Assembly (NCBI RefSeq): GCF_017813335.1
Contig: NZ_JAGIYY010000006.1
Span: 1 to 64,000, forward strand
DNA from: Tianweitania sediminis
Lineage (GTDB): Bacteria > Pseudomonadota > Alphaproteobacteria > Rhizobiales > Rhizobiaceae
Length of the DNA: 64,000 bases
Direction: 5' to 3'
Shown: positions 38,178 to 46,117 of the stretch, one piece after another
Numbering within the stretch: the first letter of the stretch is position 1
How the letters are laid out: every line of letters starts with the position of its first letter
Notes under the pieces: generated by a model
Database searches by the model: none
The model's input: only the letters and a program-made list of their open reading frames with translations
What the model was told of the DNA's origin: nothing
Translations under genes and position numbers: made by a program

Positions 38178-38800
38178 CGGCGCAGTTCCAGAAGCGGAAT
38201 GGAGGTGATCGAGCCGAGCCGCTCGAGGTCGAGCGTCACGTCGAGCGCATCGGTGTCGAAGCGGACCGGTACGTCGAACTCGAAGCCCGCAGTGATCGCG
38301 ACGCCCGCACCCGGCGCGGCGCTGAAGGTGACGAGGCCCGTCGCACTATCGACCGACCAGCCGGAGGGCAGCTCGATCCCGCCGAGCGCGATGCGCACGC
38401 TGCCCGCCACCGGCTTGGCGATGGCGCGCGACCAGGATTGCGCGCCCGAGGCGTAGCGCTTGACCAGCTGGAAGGCGGTCGTCGTGCCGTCGCCGGTGCC
38501 GACCGCCTGATCGGTCGGCGCTGGTGTGCCCGAAGGCAGACAAGACTTGTGGTCGCCCCAATCCTTGAATCGGAAGCCATGCAGTCGCCCGTTGCGCGCC
38601 TCGAAGAAGGCGACGACGGCGGCGAGATCGTCCGCGCGGCGGATGCCGTAAGCGACATCGTAGCGGCGGCGCGAGTTGGCCCAGCTGGCGTTGCGCTCCT
38701 CGTCGCCCGAGGCGAGCTCGACGATCTGCGTGCGCCGTTCCGGCCCGCCGCGCGCGCCGCGACTGATGTTGTCGGGAAACCGGACCTCGTGGAACGCCAT
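38174..38800 (-). CDS. DUF2460 distal tail protein
   Basis: The 208-residue protein starts MAFHEVRFPDNISRGARGGP and contains NASWANSRRRYDVAYGIR and FRFKDWGDH, signatures of DUF2460/TIGR02217 (GTA orfg12). It forms the distal tail ring linking tube and hub. The ATG at 38800 overlaps the tape-measure stop (ATGA); a GTG one codon earlier is also possible. Confidence 0.9.
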   Translation of the reverse strand: MAFHEVRFPDNISRGARGGPERRTQIVELASGDEERNASWANSRRRYDVAYGIRRADDLAAVVAFFEARNGRLHGFRFKDWGDHKSCLPSGTPAPTDQAVGTGDGTTTAFQLVKRYASGAQSWSRAIAKPVAGSVRIALGGIELPSGWSVDSATGLVTFSAAPGAGVAITAGFEFDVPVRFDTDALDVTLDLERLGSITSIPLLELRR

Positions 38801-41217
38801 CACATGCCCCTCCGCCCGAGCGAGACGGCGCGGGCGATGTCCGCCGCGACCTGTGTGCGGGACTGGCGGAAGCTCTCGGCGTCGCGGGCCACGATGGTGA
38901 CGTTGACCCCGCCGCCTGCGCTGTAGCTCTGCGCCTCACGCCGAGACAACACCCGCTCGCCCCGCTGCAGGATCGCCGGGACTTCGTCGTGGCGAAGCCC
39001 CGCCATGCCGCCACCATGCATCCGGGGCGCTGCGGCGAAGGCCATGGCCGGGACCATGCGCGAGGGCCCGGCCGATCCGACCATCCCGCCCGCATGCAGG
39101 ATGTCGGCGAAGATGCCGCCTGCGCCACCAAGCACGCCGGAGAGCGCATTCGCGATCGGCCCGAGGATGAAACGCCGCGCCGCCAACTGGGCGAGGTCGG
39201 CGAGCAGCGAGGTGACGAGATCGCGGAAGTTCAACTTGCCGGTCCGCACGAACTGACCGACCGCGTTCTCGGCCGACTGGAAGGCGCCGACGAGGCTCTG
39301 GCCAATGTCGCCGCCGATGTCGCGCGCCTTGCTGGCGTAATCCGACAGCGCCGCCGTGACCGCCTGCCACCCGGTGACGGCGGCCTCGGTCGCGGGTTCC
39401 GCTGCAGCGGCGGCGGCTCCGGCCGCCGCGCCTGCACCTGTTGCAGCGCGCCCGGCATCGCCAAGCGCGGTCTCCAGCCGCTCGGCCGCTGCGGTGGCCT
39501 CGGTCAGCGCAGCGGCACTCGCCTCGTCGGTGCCGCGCACCGCATCGCGCAGGGCCTGCCAGCTTTCGAGCGGGGCGCGAGCCCCTTCGGCCAGATCGCG
39601 GGCGGCCCCACGGTATACATTCGCTGACTCGAGCGCACGGGCGGCCGCCTCGGTCAGGCCGAGATCGGGCGCGGACAGAGGGTTGTCCTCGAAGGCCCGG
39701 TCGAAGGCCGCCTGCGCAGCCGTCGTGGCAGCGCTGGCCGCGCCCTCGAAGCGGTTCTCGATCTCGCCGAGGTCGAGGTCGGGCACCAGCGAGATGCGGC
39801 GCTCCGACCCGAGGGCTTCGAGCCCCTGATTGATGCCGCCGATGAAGCCGTTGATGCGCGAGACCACGCCGTTCAGCATCGCCTCGACGCCGTCGACCAG
39901 GCTGTTGGCCGCCTGGAATGCCAGATCGCCGATGGCGGCGGGCAGCAGACCCCAGATCGCTTTGATCGCCTCGTAGGCGCCTTCGAAGGTGTTCGCCGCC
40001 GTATTCCCGAAACCGACGACACTCTCGATGGCGCTCTGCATGCCCGACGCGGCGTCGGCCTTCAGGTCGAAGAACATCGCCGTGGCGGCCGCGCCAGCCG
40101 CCGCCGCGCCCATCCTGATCCGCTCCCAGACCTCAACGGCGAGGTCCTTCAGGAGCGACATGGCCTCGCCGAAGCCGCCCGCGCCGGAGACGAGGCGCGT
40201 GAACTGATAGACAAGCTCGCCCGCGCCGACGATGAGTGCGCCGATGCCGGTACGGATCAGCGCGCCCCGCAGCACGACCAGCGCCGTGGCCAGGCCACGG
40301 ACCGAGAGCGCCGCAGCCGCCATGCCGGCGATCCAACGTCCCGCGAGGAACGCCGCGAAGGTGGCGGCATAGGTGGTCAGGCGACCGATGTTGTCGAAGA
40401 GACCGCGGATCGCGATGCCGAGCGGGCCGGTGCGGCTGGCGACCGCCGCCATGGCATTGGCGACGGCTTCCAGCGCTGGAGCCGCGGCGACCGCCAGCTG
40501 GTTTGACAGCCCGCGCCAGATCAGCCCGAGCCGTGAAATCGCGTCGTTCGTCCGCTCGATCTGGTCCGCATCCTGCTCCGAGACCACGACCCCGAAAGCG
40601 AGCACGTCCTCCGTGGCCTGGCGCAGCGTTGCGGTGTCGATCCGGCTCATGGCGATGGAGCCTTCCTCGCCGAAGAGCTGACCAGCCACGGCGGCACGCT
40701 CGGCAGCGGGGACGAACTGCTCGATGGCGGCGTTGATCGCGCCGACGCGCTGATCCAGCGGCAGGGCGATCAGCTCGCCGGCCGAGAGCCCAAGACGGTC
40801 CAGTGCGTCGGCAGCCGGGCCGGTTCCGGCGGCCGCCTGGCTGAGACGCCGCGTCAGATCCTTCGTGGCCTGTTCGATGCCGGACATCGAGACGCCTGCC
40901 AGCTCGCCCGCGCGCTCCAGCGTCTGGATCGAAGCGACGGTGGTGCCGAGCGACTGCGCGAGCTTCGCCTGCGCATCGACCGTCTGGAGACCAGACCGGA
41001 TCATTGCCACGCCAGCGGCTGTAGCGGCGGCCACGGCTGCGGCAGCCGCTACAGCCACACGGCGGGAAAACGCCGCGAGCCGGGCGTTCGCCGCTTCCAT
41101 CTCACGGCTGAGCCGCCCGAAGCCGCGCGATCCGGCTTCGCCCACGCCTTCCAGCTCGGCGCGCACTTGCCGCCCGCCGACTGCGGCGAGCCGGACGGAG
41201 ACACGCTTCTCAGCCAT
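38800..41217 (-). CDS. Tail tape measure protein
   Basis: The 805-residue protein has the tape-measure plan: MAEKRVSVRLAAVGG start, long Ala-rich helices, LVYQFTRLVSGAGGFGEAM, hydrophobic stretches and a C-terminal HAGGMVGSAGPSRMV segment typical of lambda-type and GTA tape measures. Its length sets tail length. The start overlaps the end of the frameshifted chaperone frame by eight bases, the classic G/GT-tape arrangement. Confidence 0.92.
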   Translation of the reverse strand: MAEKRVSVRLAAVGGRQVRAELEGVGEAGSRGFGRLSREMEAANARLAAFSRRVAVAAAAAVAAATAAGVAMIRSGLQTVDAQAKLAQSLGTTVASIQTLERAGELAGVSMSGIEQATKDLTRRLSQAAAGTGPAADALDRLGLSAGELIALPLDQRVGAINAAIEQFVPAAERAAVAGQLFGEEGSIAMSRIDTATLRQATEDVLAFGVVVSEQDADQIERTNDAISRLGLIWRGLSNQLAVAAAPALEAVANAMAAVASRTGPLGIAIRGLFDNIGRLTTYAATFAAFLAGRWIAGMAAAALSVRGLATALVVLRGALIRTGIGALIVGAGELVYQFTRLVSGAGGFGEAMSLLKDLAVEVWERIRMGAAAAGAAATAMFFDLKADAASGMQSAIESVVGFGNTAANTFEGAYEAIKAIWGLLPAAIGDLAFQAANSLVDGVEAMLNGVVSRINGFIGGINQGLEALGSERRISLVPDLDLGEIENRFEGAASAATTAAQAAFDRAFEDNPLSAPDLGLTEAAARALESANVYRGAARDLAEGARAPLESWQALRDAVRGTDEASAAALTEATAAAERLETALGDAGRAATGAGAAAGAAAAAAEPATEAAVTGWQAVTAALSDYASKARDIGGDIGQSLVGAFQSAENAVGQFVRTGKLNFRDLVTSLLADLAQLAARRFILGPIANALSGVLGGAGGIFADILHAGGMVGSAGPSRMVPAMAFAAAPRMHGGGMAGLRHDEVPAILQRGERVLSRREAQSYSAGGGVNVTIVARDAESFRQSRTQVAADIARAVSLGRRGM

Positions 41218-41874
41218 TGGGACGTTCCACTTGTTCGTTGAGCTTGACCACCATCACCGCCTCGATGACAGGCAGCAGTTCGGCAATGGCAAGCGGTGGC
41301 ACGCCGAGCGCGTCGCCGAGCGCCAGCGCGGACGACATGTCCCAGCCGATCACCGCGCCCGGCAGGACGCGCAGCTGGCCGCCGAGACGCCCGACGAGGT
41401 CCCAGACCTGCCAACCCTCTGGAGTTTCCGGACGGTTCAGCCGCGCCGGGCAGTCCGGGCAGGTTTGCGGGCAGGCTTCGCAGTAGCGCTCGCCCCCACC
41501 GAAGGACCAATCGGCGAGAGCGCGGAGGCGTTTTTTTCCTGTTCCAGCAGCAAGCCCTTCGAGACATAGGTCAGCTGGAAGCCCTCGAAGATCGGCCAGA
41601 TGTCGAGCAGCGCGTCGATGCTCTCGGGGTTGGGGTCGATGGCATTGCCATCGGCGTCGCCCACGCCCTCCCAGGCGAGCACCGCCCGGCGCGCTAGCGC
41701 TTTGGCGAAGGCGACGGCACGCTCCTCGTCGGAGGCTTCTTCCGAAACCGCCTCAATCACCGGATCGCTGCGCGTCGCCACCATCAGCGCAGTGGTCAGC
41801 GGGCGCAACTGCACCCGCACGCCGGGCGCCAGATCATGCCAGCGCGGCGCGTTCGTCAGGTCGAGAGTCAGCAT
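41210..41874 (-). CDS. Tail assembly chaperone GT (product of -1 ribosomal frameshift)
   Basis: Ribosomes that slip one base back at A AAA AAC (41536-41530) leave the 145-residue G frame after codon 115 and continue for 106 codons to TGA at 41212-41210, giving a 221-residue GT protein. The T part has no good start of its own, is fully open, and includes a CEACPQTCPDC four-cysteine motif, GWQVWDLVGRLGG and LPVIEAVMVVKLNEQ. In lambda the GT protein brings tape measure and tube protein together. Confidence 0.8.
41437..41874 (-). CDS. Tail assembly chaperone G (unshifted product)
   Basis: The ATG at 41874 (MLTLDLTNAPRWHDLAPGVRV) opens a 145-residue protein whose body resembles the rcc01692-type or gpG-like chaperone of siphovirus tails (ALARRAVLAWEGVGD, IWPIFEGFQLTYVSKGLLLEQE). 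After the slippery site the zero frame ends in a low-complexity Ala/Lys tail. It starts one base inside the tail-tube stop (TGATG) and lies just upstream of the tape measure. Confidence 0.82.
   Translation of the reverse strand: MLTLDLTNAPRWHDLAPGVRVQLRPLTTALMVATRSDPVIEAVSEEASDEERAVAFAKALARRAVLAWEGVGDADGNAIDPNPESIDALLDIWPIFEGFQLTYVSKGLLLEQEKNASALSPIGPSVGASATAKPARKPARTARRG
41486..41536 (-). promoter_or_regulatory. -1 programmed frameshift signal (slippery heptamer, spacer, stem-loop)
   Basis: The zero-frame codons GAA AAA AAC contain A AAA AAC at 41536-41530. After a 6-nt spacer (GCCTCC), GCGCTCTCGCC (41523-41513) pairs with GGCGAGCGC (41494-41486) with a two-base CT bulge, closing an 18-nt loop. 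Heptamer, spacing and stem fit known -1 frameshift stimulators. Confidence 0.8.
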
Positions 41875-42815
41875 CAATAGGTCTCCACATCGTTCACGAG
41901 GGTGGCGGTGCACATCCTGCCGACGGTGCTGTCCCGCGCGGCTTGCCAGTCGAACGTCGCCTGGACGCCCTGCGGACCCGAGATCTCGATCCGTGGGCGC
42001 GGCAGGTAGACGGCATGCACGGTGAAGGTGAAGCTCGCACCCGAGGGCAGCACGTAGGCGAATTCCAGCTCGCAGGCTTCGCCATTGATCGCCTGCGTCA
42101 CCAGCGTCTGATCGGCGAAGCGCACCTCGATAGAGCCGGTCAATGCTGCGATGGACGGGTCCGCGCCGTCGATGCGGCCGTCCGCCCGGATCGTCTCGAT
42201 CCGATCGAGGTTGTTCGCGTAGGTGATGGCGGCCGAGACGACGTTACCAAGGGCGGAGCCGTTCCTGGTGATCGATCCGTTGAAATGGCCGAAGCGCTTG
42301 AGCTCCAGCGCAGCGGGCGTTCCCACGCTGGTACTTGTGCCGACTGTTTCGCCCTGCGCCACCAGCCGCGCTGTCGCGGTCAGCAGGCCCGAGCGCTGCA
42401 TCTGCCAGGTGATCTGGTCGAGCACGCAGCCGGAATACATCGCATAGCGCGGAACCTCCGGCATGCCGGTTTCGATCGACATGCTGGGCAGCGTCCACGA
42501 CCCCGACTGGAACTCGTGGCTGTACGGCGCTTCCGCGCCCGTGGTCGTCGGCGCGCCGAAGGCCGCCTTCAGCCAGAAGCCGAAGGCCTCCGCGTCGAGC
42601 GGCACGACGACATCGCCGTCGGCCGTCACCGCATCCTTGATCGGCGCCAGCGGATCACGACCGTAGCCCAGCAGTTCCGAGTTCAGCAGCGGTTGCTCTG
42701 CGCCGAGCGAGGTGCTGGCGAAGGGCATGCGGGTGAAGCCGCCCACGGGCGGCGTTCCATAGGTCGTCTCGAACGCAAGCGCCATCAGCGCCCGCGCCCC
42801 CTGGGCTCGTGCCAT
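41874..42815 (-). CDS. Major tail tube protein
   Basis: The 313-residue protein (MARAQGARALMALAFETTYGTPPVGGFTRMPF) has a beta-rich composition and sits between the tail terminator and the assembly chaperones, the invariant position of the tube protein in siphovirus late operons. It is longer than RcGTA's tube protein (about 130-150 residues), consistent with a lambda gpV-like relative carrying an extra domain (SGASFTFTVHAVYLPRPRIEISG). Confidence 0.8.
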   Translation of the reverse strand: MARAQGARALMALAFETTYGTPPVGGFTRMPFASTSLGAEQPLLNSELLGYGRDPLAPIKDAVTADGDVVVPLDAEAFGFWLKAAFGAPTTTGAEAPYSHEFQSGSWTLPSMSIETGMPEVPRYAMYSGCVLDQITWQMQRSGLLTATARLVAQGETVGTSTSVGTPAALELKRFGHFNGSITRNGSALGNVVSAAITYANNLDRIETIRADGRIDGADPSIAALTGSIEVRFADQTLVTQAINGEACELEFAYVLPSGASFTFTVHAVYLPRPRIEISGPQGVQATFDWQAARDSTVGRMCTATLVNDVETY

Positions 42816-42839
42816 GGTGTTCTCCTCGGGTTGTCGGGG

Positions 42840-43259
42840 TCAGGCCAACTGGTCGGCCGTGGAATAGTGCAGCACCACCGGGATCACGGCGGCCTTCAGG
42901 CTGGCCGCGCCCTCGACCGGCAGGTCTACGGGGCGCGGGGCTTCCGCCTCGACCCAGTCGCAGAGCCCGCCAAGCGTGCGGTCGGCGGCGAGCGCCGCGC
43001 CAATGCTGGCGGTCAGCCTGTCGAAGTCGGCGTCCCGATCGGCGCCCTGCACGACCGCTTCGATCTCGGCGCGGTGCTGGTAGTGGTAGCGCAGAGGCGA
43101 GAGCGTCACCTCCGGCTCGCCCGGTTCGCCGTCCCGCAGGATCAGGAGCCCGGCGGCGGGCACGCGCTCGGGCAGAACCTCGCCGCGCAGGGTTGTGGCA
43201 GGCACCGTCAAAAGACGTGCGTGCAGCGCCGCCAGCGTGGCCTCGCGTGTACTGGGCAT
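42840..43259 (-). CDS. Tail terminator/completion protein
   Basis: From the ATG at 43259 (MPSTREATLAALHARLL) the 139-residue product matches small proteins annotated around tail genes of rhizobial prophages and predicted to cap the tail tube (lambda gpU-like). LSPLRYHYQHRAEIEAVV and TASIGAALAADRTLGGLCDWVE are typical. The cargo insertion lies between this gene and the DUF6441 gene. Confidence 0.7.
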   Translation of the reverse strand: MPSTREATLAALHARLLTVPATTLRGEVLPERVPAAGLLILRDGEPGEPEVTLSPLRYHYQHRAEIEAVVQGADRDADFDRLTASIGAALAADRTLGGLCDWVEAEAPRPVDLPVEGAASLKAAVIPVVLHYSTADQLA

Positions 43260-43350
43260 GATGTCACCGAAGAAAATCCGAATGGCACAGCACCGGGCGT
43301 CGTCGCCCGGTCTTGATCGTAGGCCAACGACGGCGGACGTCCGCCGTCGA

Positions 43351-43713
43351 TCAGACCGTGCCCGTTCCTTTGAAATTCTCGCACGAGTCAACGCCCCGAG
43401 CGGTCCCGGCCAGGAGGTCGTCGGCCAGCCTCATCAGTTCGTCCAAGCGCGGATCGCTCAACCGATACCGGACGAACCGACCGTCCGGTTCTCCGACAAC
43501 CAGCCCGCATTCGCTCAGGCACCGCAGGTGGTTTGAGGCGTTCGACTGCGACAGGCCGGTGGCGCCAACGATCTCCCCAACCGAAAGCGGGCCGTCACGC
43601 AGAGCGGCCAAAATCGACATGCGCGAGAAGTCAGCCAAGCCGCGGAAAAGCTTCGCCCGCAACTCGACGACTTGAGCATCAGCCTGCTGAAGGATTCCGG
43701 TCTCGCTCGACAT
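43351..43713 (-). CDS. CmtR-like ArsR/SmtB family metal sensor (prophage cargo)
   Basis: The 120-residue winged-helix repressor has NASNHLRCLSECGLVV with Cys65 and Cys69 on the recognition helix and a third Cys at 111 (DSCENF), the same arrangement as CmtR of Mycobacterium tuberculosis (Cys57, Cys61, Cys102), a Cd/Pb sensor. Start 43713 is chosen because earlier in-frame starts run into the operator. It is read with the phage genes and divergently from the transporter it should control. Confidence 0.85.
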   Translation of the reverse strand: MSSETGILQQADAQVVELRAKLFRGLADFSRMSILAALRDGPLSVGEIVGATGLSQSNASNHLRCLSECGLVVGEPDGRFVRYRLSDPRLDELMRLADDLLAGTARGVDSCENFKGTGTV

Positions 43714-43731
43714 ATCAGTCTGCAATGATAT
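43712..43731. promoter_or_regulatory. Operator of the CmtR-like regulator
   Basis: ATATCA (43712-43717) and TGATAT (43726-43731) form a perfect inverted repeat with 8-bp spacing that overlaps the regulator's start codon and lies 30 bp before the transporter ATG. An AT-rich TATATA follows as a possible -10 for the transporter. Confidence 0.65.
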
Positions 43732-43760
43732 ATAGCCTCGTCTGTCCACGGAAGATCGTA

Positions 43761-44630
43761 ATGAGCGAAACGGCCACAATGAGCAACGCTGAGCACGCGC
43801 GCTACAGAGTCACCGGCATGGACTGCCCGTCATGCGCCGCGAAGATCGAGAAGGCGGTGCGGTCGGCCGGGGTCGAGGACGTGAAGGTCTCGACTGCCAC
43901 GCAGATCATGACGGTGCATGTATCCGACCTGAGTTTGCAGCTGCCCGAAGTGGAGCGTGCGGTGTCGGGCATCGGCTACCGACTGGATCGGCTGGGCGGA
44001 CCCGAAGCTGATCACGAGGGAGACATCGACGATCTTCCGAAGGACTTGAGCCATATCACCCCGGCCTACCGGCGTGCGCTGTGGATCGTGATCGTGCTGA
44101 ACGTGGGCTACGGCCTCATCGAGATGGTTGGCGGCTTCATTTCCGGATCGCAGGCCCTGAAAGCCGATGCGCTCGATTTCCTCGGCGATGGCCTGATCAC
44201 CTTCCTTGGGGTTCTGGCGATCGGCTGGAGCCTGGTCTGGCGAGCCCGTTCCGCTCTGATCCAAGGCTTGTTTCTCGGGGCGCTCGGTCTCGGGGTCCTC
44301 GCCAACACGGCCTACCGCGTACTGGTTCAGCAGCAGCCTGAAGCTGAACTGATGGGCCTGTTCGCCGTGATCGCGCTCGTGGTCAACGTGGTTGCCGTTC
44401 TGCCGTTGCTGCCCCACCGGGCCGGAGATGCCAACGTTCGGGCCGTCTGGCTGTTCTCGCGCAACGACGCCATCGGCAATGCAGCGGTCGTCGTGGCAGC
44501 GGGTCTGGTCGCCTGGACTAACACGGCATGGCCCGACCTCGTTGTAGCGGCAGTGATCGCCGGGCTGTTTCTGCAATCCTCGTGGTCGATCATCCGCGAC
44601 GCGCGGGCCGATTTGCGGGTGGCCACGTGA
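43761..44630 (+). CDS. Cation diffusion facilitator with N-terminal HMA domain (prophage cargo)
   Basis: The 289-residue protein joins an HMA domain (about 15-80; GMDCPSCAAKIE, Cys22/Cys25) to a six-helix CDF domain. TM2 has DALDFLGD with Asp139 and Asp143, the usual transport-site pair; TM5 reads SRNDAIGN, with Asp236 and Asn240 in place of the common HxxxD. It should export Cd, Zn or Pb. GGAAG lies seven bases before the ATG at 43761. It is on the plus strand, opposite to the surrounding phage genes. Confidence 0.88.
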   Translation: MSETATMSNAEHARYRVTGMDCPSCAAKIEKAVRSAGVEDVKVSTATQIMTVHVSDLSLQLPEVERAVSGIGYRLDRLGGPEADHEGDIDDLPKDLSHITPAYRRALWIVIVLNVGYGLIEMVGGFISGSQALKADALDFLGDGLITFLGVLAIGWSLVWRARSALIQGLFLGALGLGVLANTAYRVLVQQQPEAELMGLFAVIALVVNVVAVLPLLPHRAGDANVRAVWLFSRNDAIGNAAVVVAAGLVAWTNTAWPDLVVAAVIAGLFLQSSWSIIRDARADLRVAT

Positions 44631-44758
44631 GGCCACGCCGGTCACCGGGCTTCGGGCGCCGGATCGTGCAGGCGGCATCAGGACCAGAATACGATCTCTC
44701 GGCCGCCGAGATAGTCGGGGCCTGTCAGGGCTCCAGATCCTTTTTCCGGCGCGTCCGA

Positions 44759-45394
44759 CTATAGTTTCGCCTCCACCCAATTCGCCACGATCAGTCCCGG
44801 TACCGCGTCGTGCGCCCGCTCGGCATCCCTCGCCAGATCAAGCCGCTTCGGCAACTTGACCTGCGGCACCAGCAGGAAGATCGGCGCGGTGACCTTTCCG
44901 CGCCCGGTCTTCGAGCGCGACACCACCGCCTGACCCTTGGTGTTCAGCCGCCCTTCGGCCACCAGCAGGCTCGGCCCCGTCCGGCGATAGACGAAGCGCA
45001 GGCGCAGGCCGCGCCGCCGCTCCCATTCGCCGGGGGTGATCCGCCCGCCGCGCAGGGACTTGCCCGCTGCGGGCAGCGGGATCGCCAGCCAGAACCCGTC
45101 CTTCGAGCGGATCAGCGGACCGGTGTCGTGGGCGCCGACGATGACCGGCGCCTTCGACCAGACCAGCGCCGCGGCGTCGAGGCTCTCGCCCGACTTGGGG
45201 AAGTTCTGGCTCCGGATCGAGTTGGCCAGCCGGGCGCCGAGCCCCGCGCCGGTGATCTGCAACCGCCATGCGGTCTTCAGCCCGGTCCCGGCCTCGCGCA
45301 TGGCGGCGGTCACCGCGCGTTCGCCCGCCGCGACCTCGGCGGCCATCATCGCGACGATGTCGGGATCGATGTCGAGCTTCAGCTTCATGGCCAT
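44759..45394 (-). CDS. DUF6441 family phage protein
   Basis: The 211-residue protein (MAMKLKLDIDPDIVAMMAAEVAAGERAVTAAM) matches the DUF6441 family found between head-tail and tail genes in alphaproteobacterial prophages. RRRGLRLRFVYRRTGPSLLVAEGRLN is a conserved basic segment. A gp10-like connector or tail-completion role is plausible from position only. It starts inside the preceding stop (TGATG). Confidence 0.7.
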   Translation of the reverse strand: MAMKLKLDIDPDIVAMMAAEVAAGERAVTAAMREAGTGLKTAWRLQITGAGLGARLANSIRSQNFPKSGESLDAAALVWSKAPVIVGAHDTGPLIRSKDGFWLAIPLPAAGKSLRGGRITPGEWERRRGLRLRFVYRRTGPSLLVAEGRLNTKGQAVVSRSKTGRGKVTAPIFLLVPQVKLPKRLDLARDAERAHDAVPGLIVANWVEAKL

Positions 45395-45705
45395 CACGCG
45401 GGCCTCAGATCGACGGTCCAGACGAGCCGCTCGCCGTCGCGGACCGGCTCGCCCTGAATGAGGAAGGCCTCGCCCTCGATCTCGATCCGGTCGCCGGGGC
45501 GCGGGTTCGCCACCTCTGCGGCGCGCAGGTCGATCCGGGTGGTCTCGGACCAGAGCCGCGTATCGCCGAAGTCCGTGATCGCATCGGCACGCCGGGCGAT
45601 CACGCGCACCAGGACGGGCGCGCCGCCGTCGGCGATGTAGACCGCGTCCCGGCCGATGTTCTGATCGGCGAAGAGCGCGCCAACGGCGGCGGCGAAGGCG
45701 CTCAT
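45394..45705 (-). CDS. Head-tail joining protein (putative)
   Basis: The 103-residue product (MSAFAAAVGALFADQNIGRDAVYI) is small and beta-rich (PRPGDRIEIEGEAFLIQGEPVRD), and lies at the position of gpFII/HK97 gp9-type joining proteins. Start and stop both overlap neighbours as TGATG. A longer in-frame extension past 45705 is Arg-rich and is the shadow of the next gene. Confidence 0.68.
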   Translation of the reverse strand: MSAFAAAVGALFADQNIGRDAVYIADGGAPVLVRVIARRADAITDFGDTRLWSETTRIDLRAAEVANPRPGDRIEIEGEAFLIQGEPVRDGERLVWTVDLRPA

Positions 45706-46040
45706 CAGAACGCCGCGTTCAGGCGCACCCGCCCGATGGTGTCGCCCGCGCCGCTGGCCACCGCTTCGACGGCCACGCCGACAAGAGTGTTGTCGGTGGC
45801 GACCGTGGTGCAGCGCTTGTTGGTGTCGTCCCAATAGACCTTGGAGCCGACGGTCCAGGCCTGGGAGCCGACCTTGGTGATGTCGAAGACGCCGGTGAGC
45901 GCGGTCTCGACGGGCTCGCCGAGCGCGGCCGCGCCCGAGGCGATGCCGAAGATGGAGCCGACGAGCAGGCCATCGCCCGAGGCGACGGCATAGGGCGCGG
46001 TCAGGGTGATGGTGTTGCCGGGCTGAACGTAGTTTTTCAT
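45705..46040 (-). CDS. DUF2190 capsid-associated protein
   Basis: The 111-residue protein (MKNYVQPGNTITLTAPYAVASGDGLLVGSIFGIA) is a typical DUF2190 member; these lie next to the major capsid gene and are thought to decorate the capsid. GVFDITKVGSQAWTVGSKVYWDDT is the conserved centre. A terminator hairpin lies between it and the upstream capsid gene. Confidence 0.82.
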   Translation of the reverse strand: MKNYVQPGNTITLTAPYAVASGDGLLVGSIFGIASGAAALGEPVETALTGVFDITKVGSQAWTVGSKVYWDDTNKRCTTVATDNTLVGVAVEAVASGAGDTIGRVRLNAAF

Positions 46041-46066
46041 GGGGAGGATCCTTTGGGAAAGACAAA

Positions 46067-46088
46067 GGGCGGCCCATGAGGACCGCCC
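46067..46088 (-). terminator. Stem-loop terminator after the capsid gene
   Basis: GGGCGG (46088-46083, minus strand) pairs with CCGCCC (46072-46067), followed by TTTGTCTTT. It lies 30 bp after the capsid stop and could lower transcription of the tail genes relative to the capsid gene. Confidence 0.7.
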
Positions 46089-46117
46089 GTGTGTCAGGGT
46101 TCAGGATGGGGTGCGCC

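Larger units (their letters stand above)
43351..44630. other. Metal-resistance cargo (moron) inserted in the tail gene cluster
   Basis: A divergent regulator-transporter pair with its own operator interrupts an otherwise uniform run of tail genes (DUF6441 ends at 44759, tail terminator starts at 43259). Neither gene has a structural phage role. Such compact self-regulated inserts are called morons. Confidence 0.75.
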
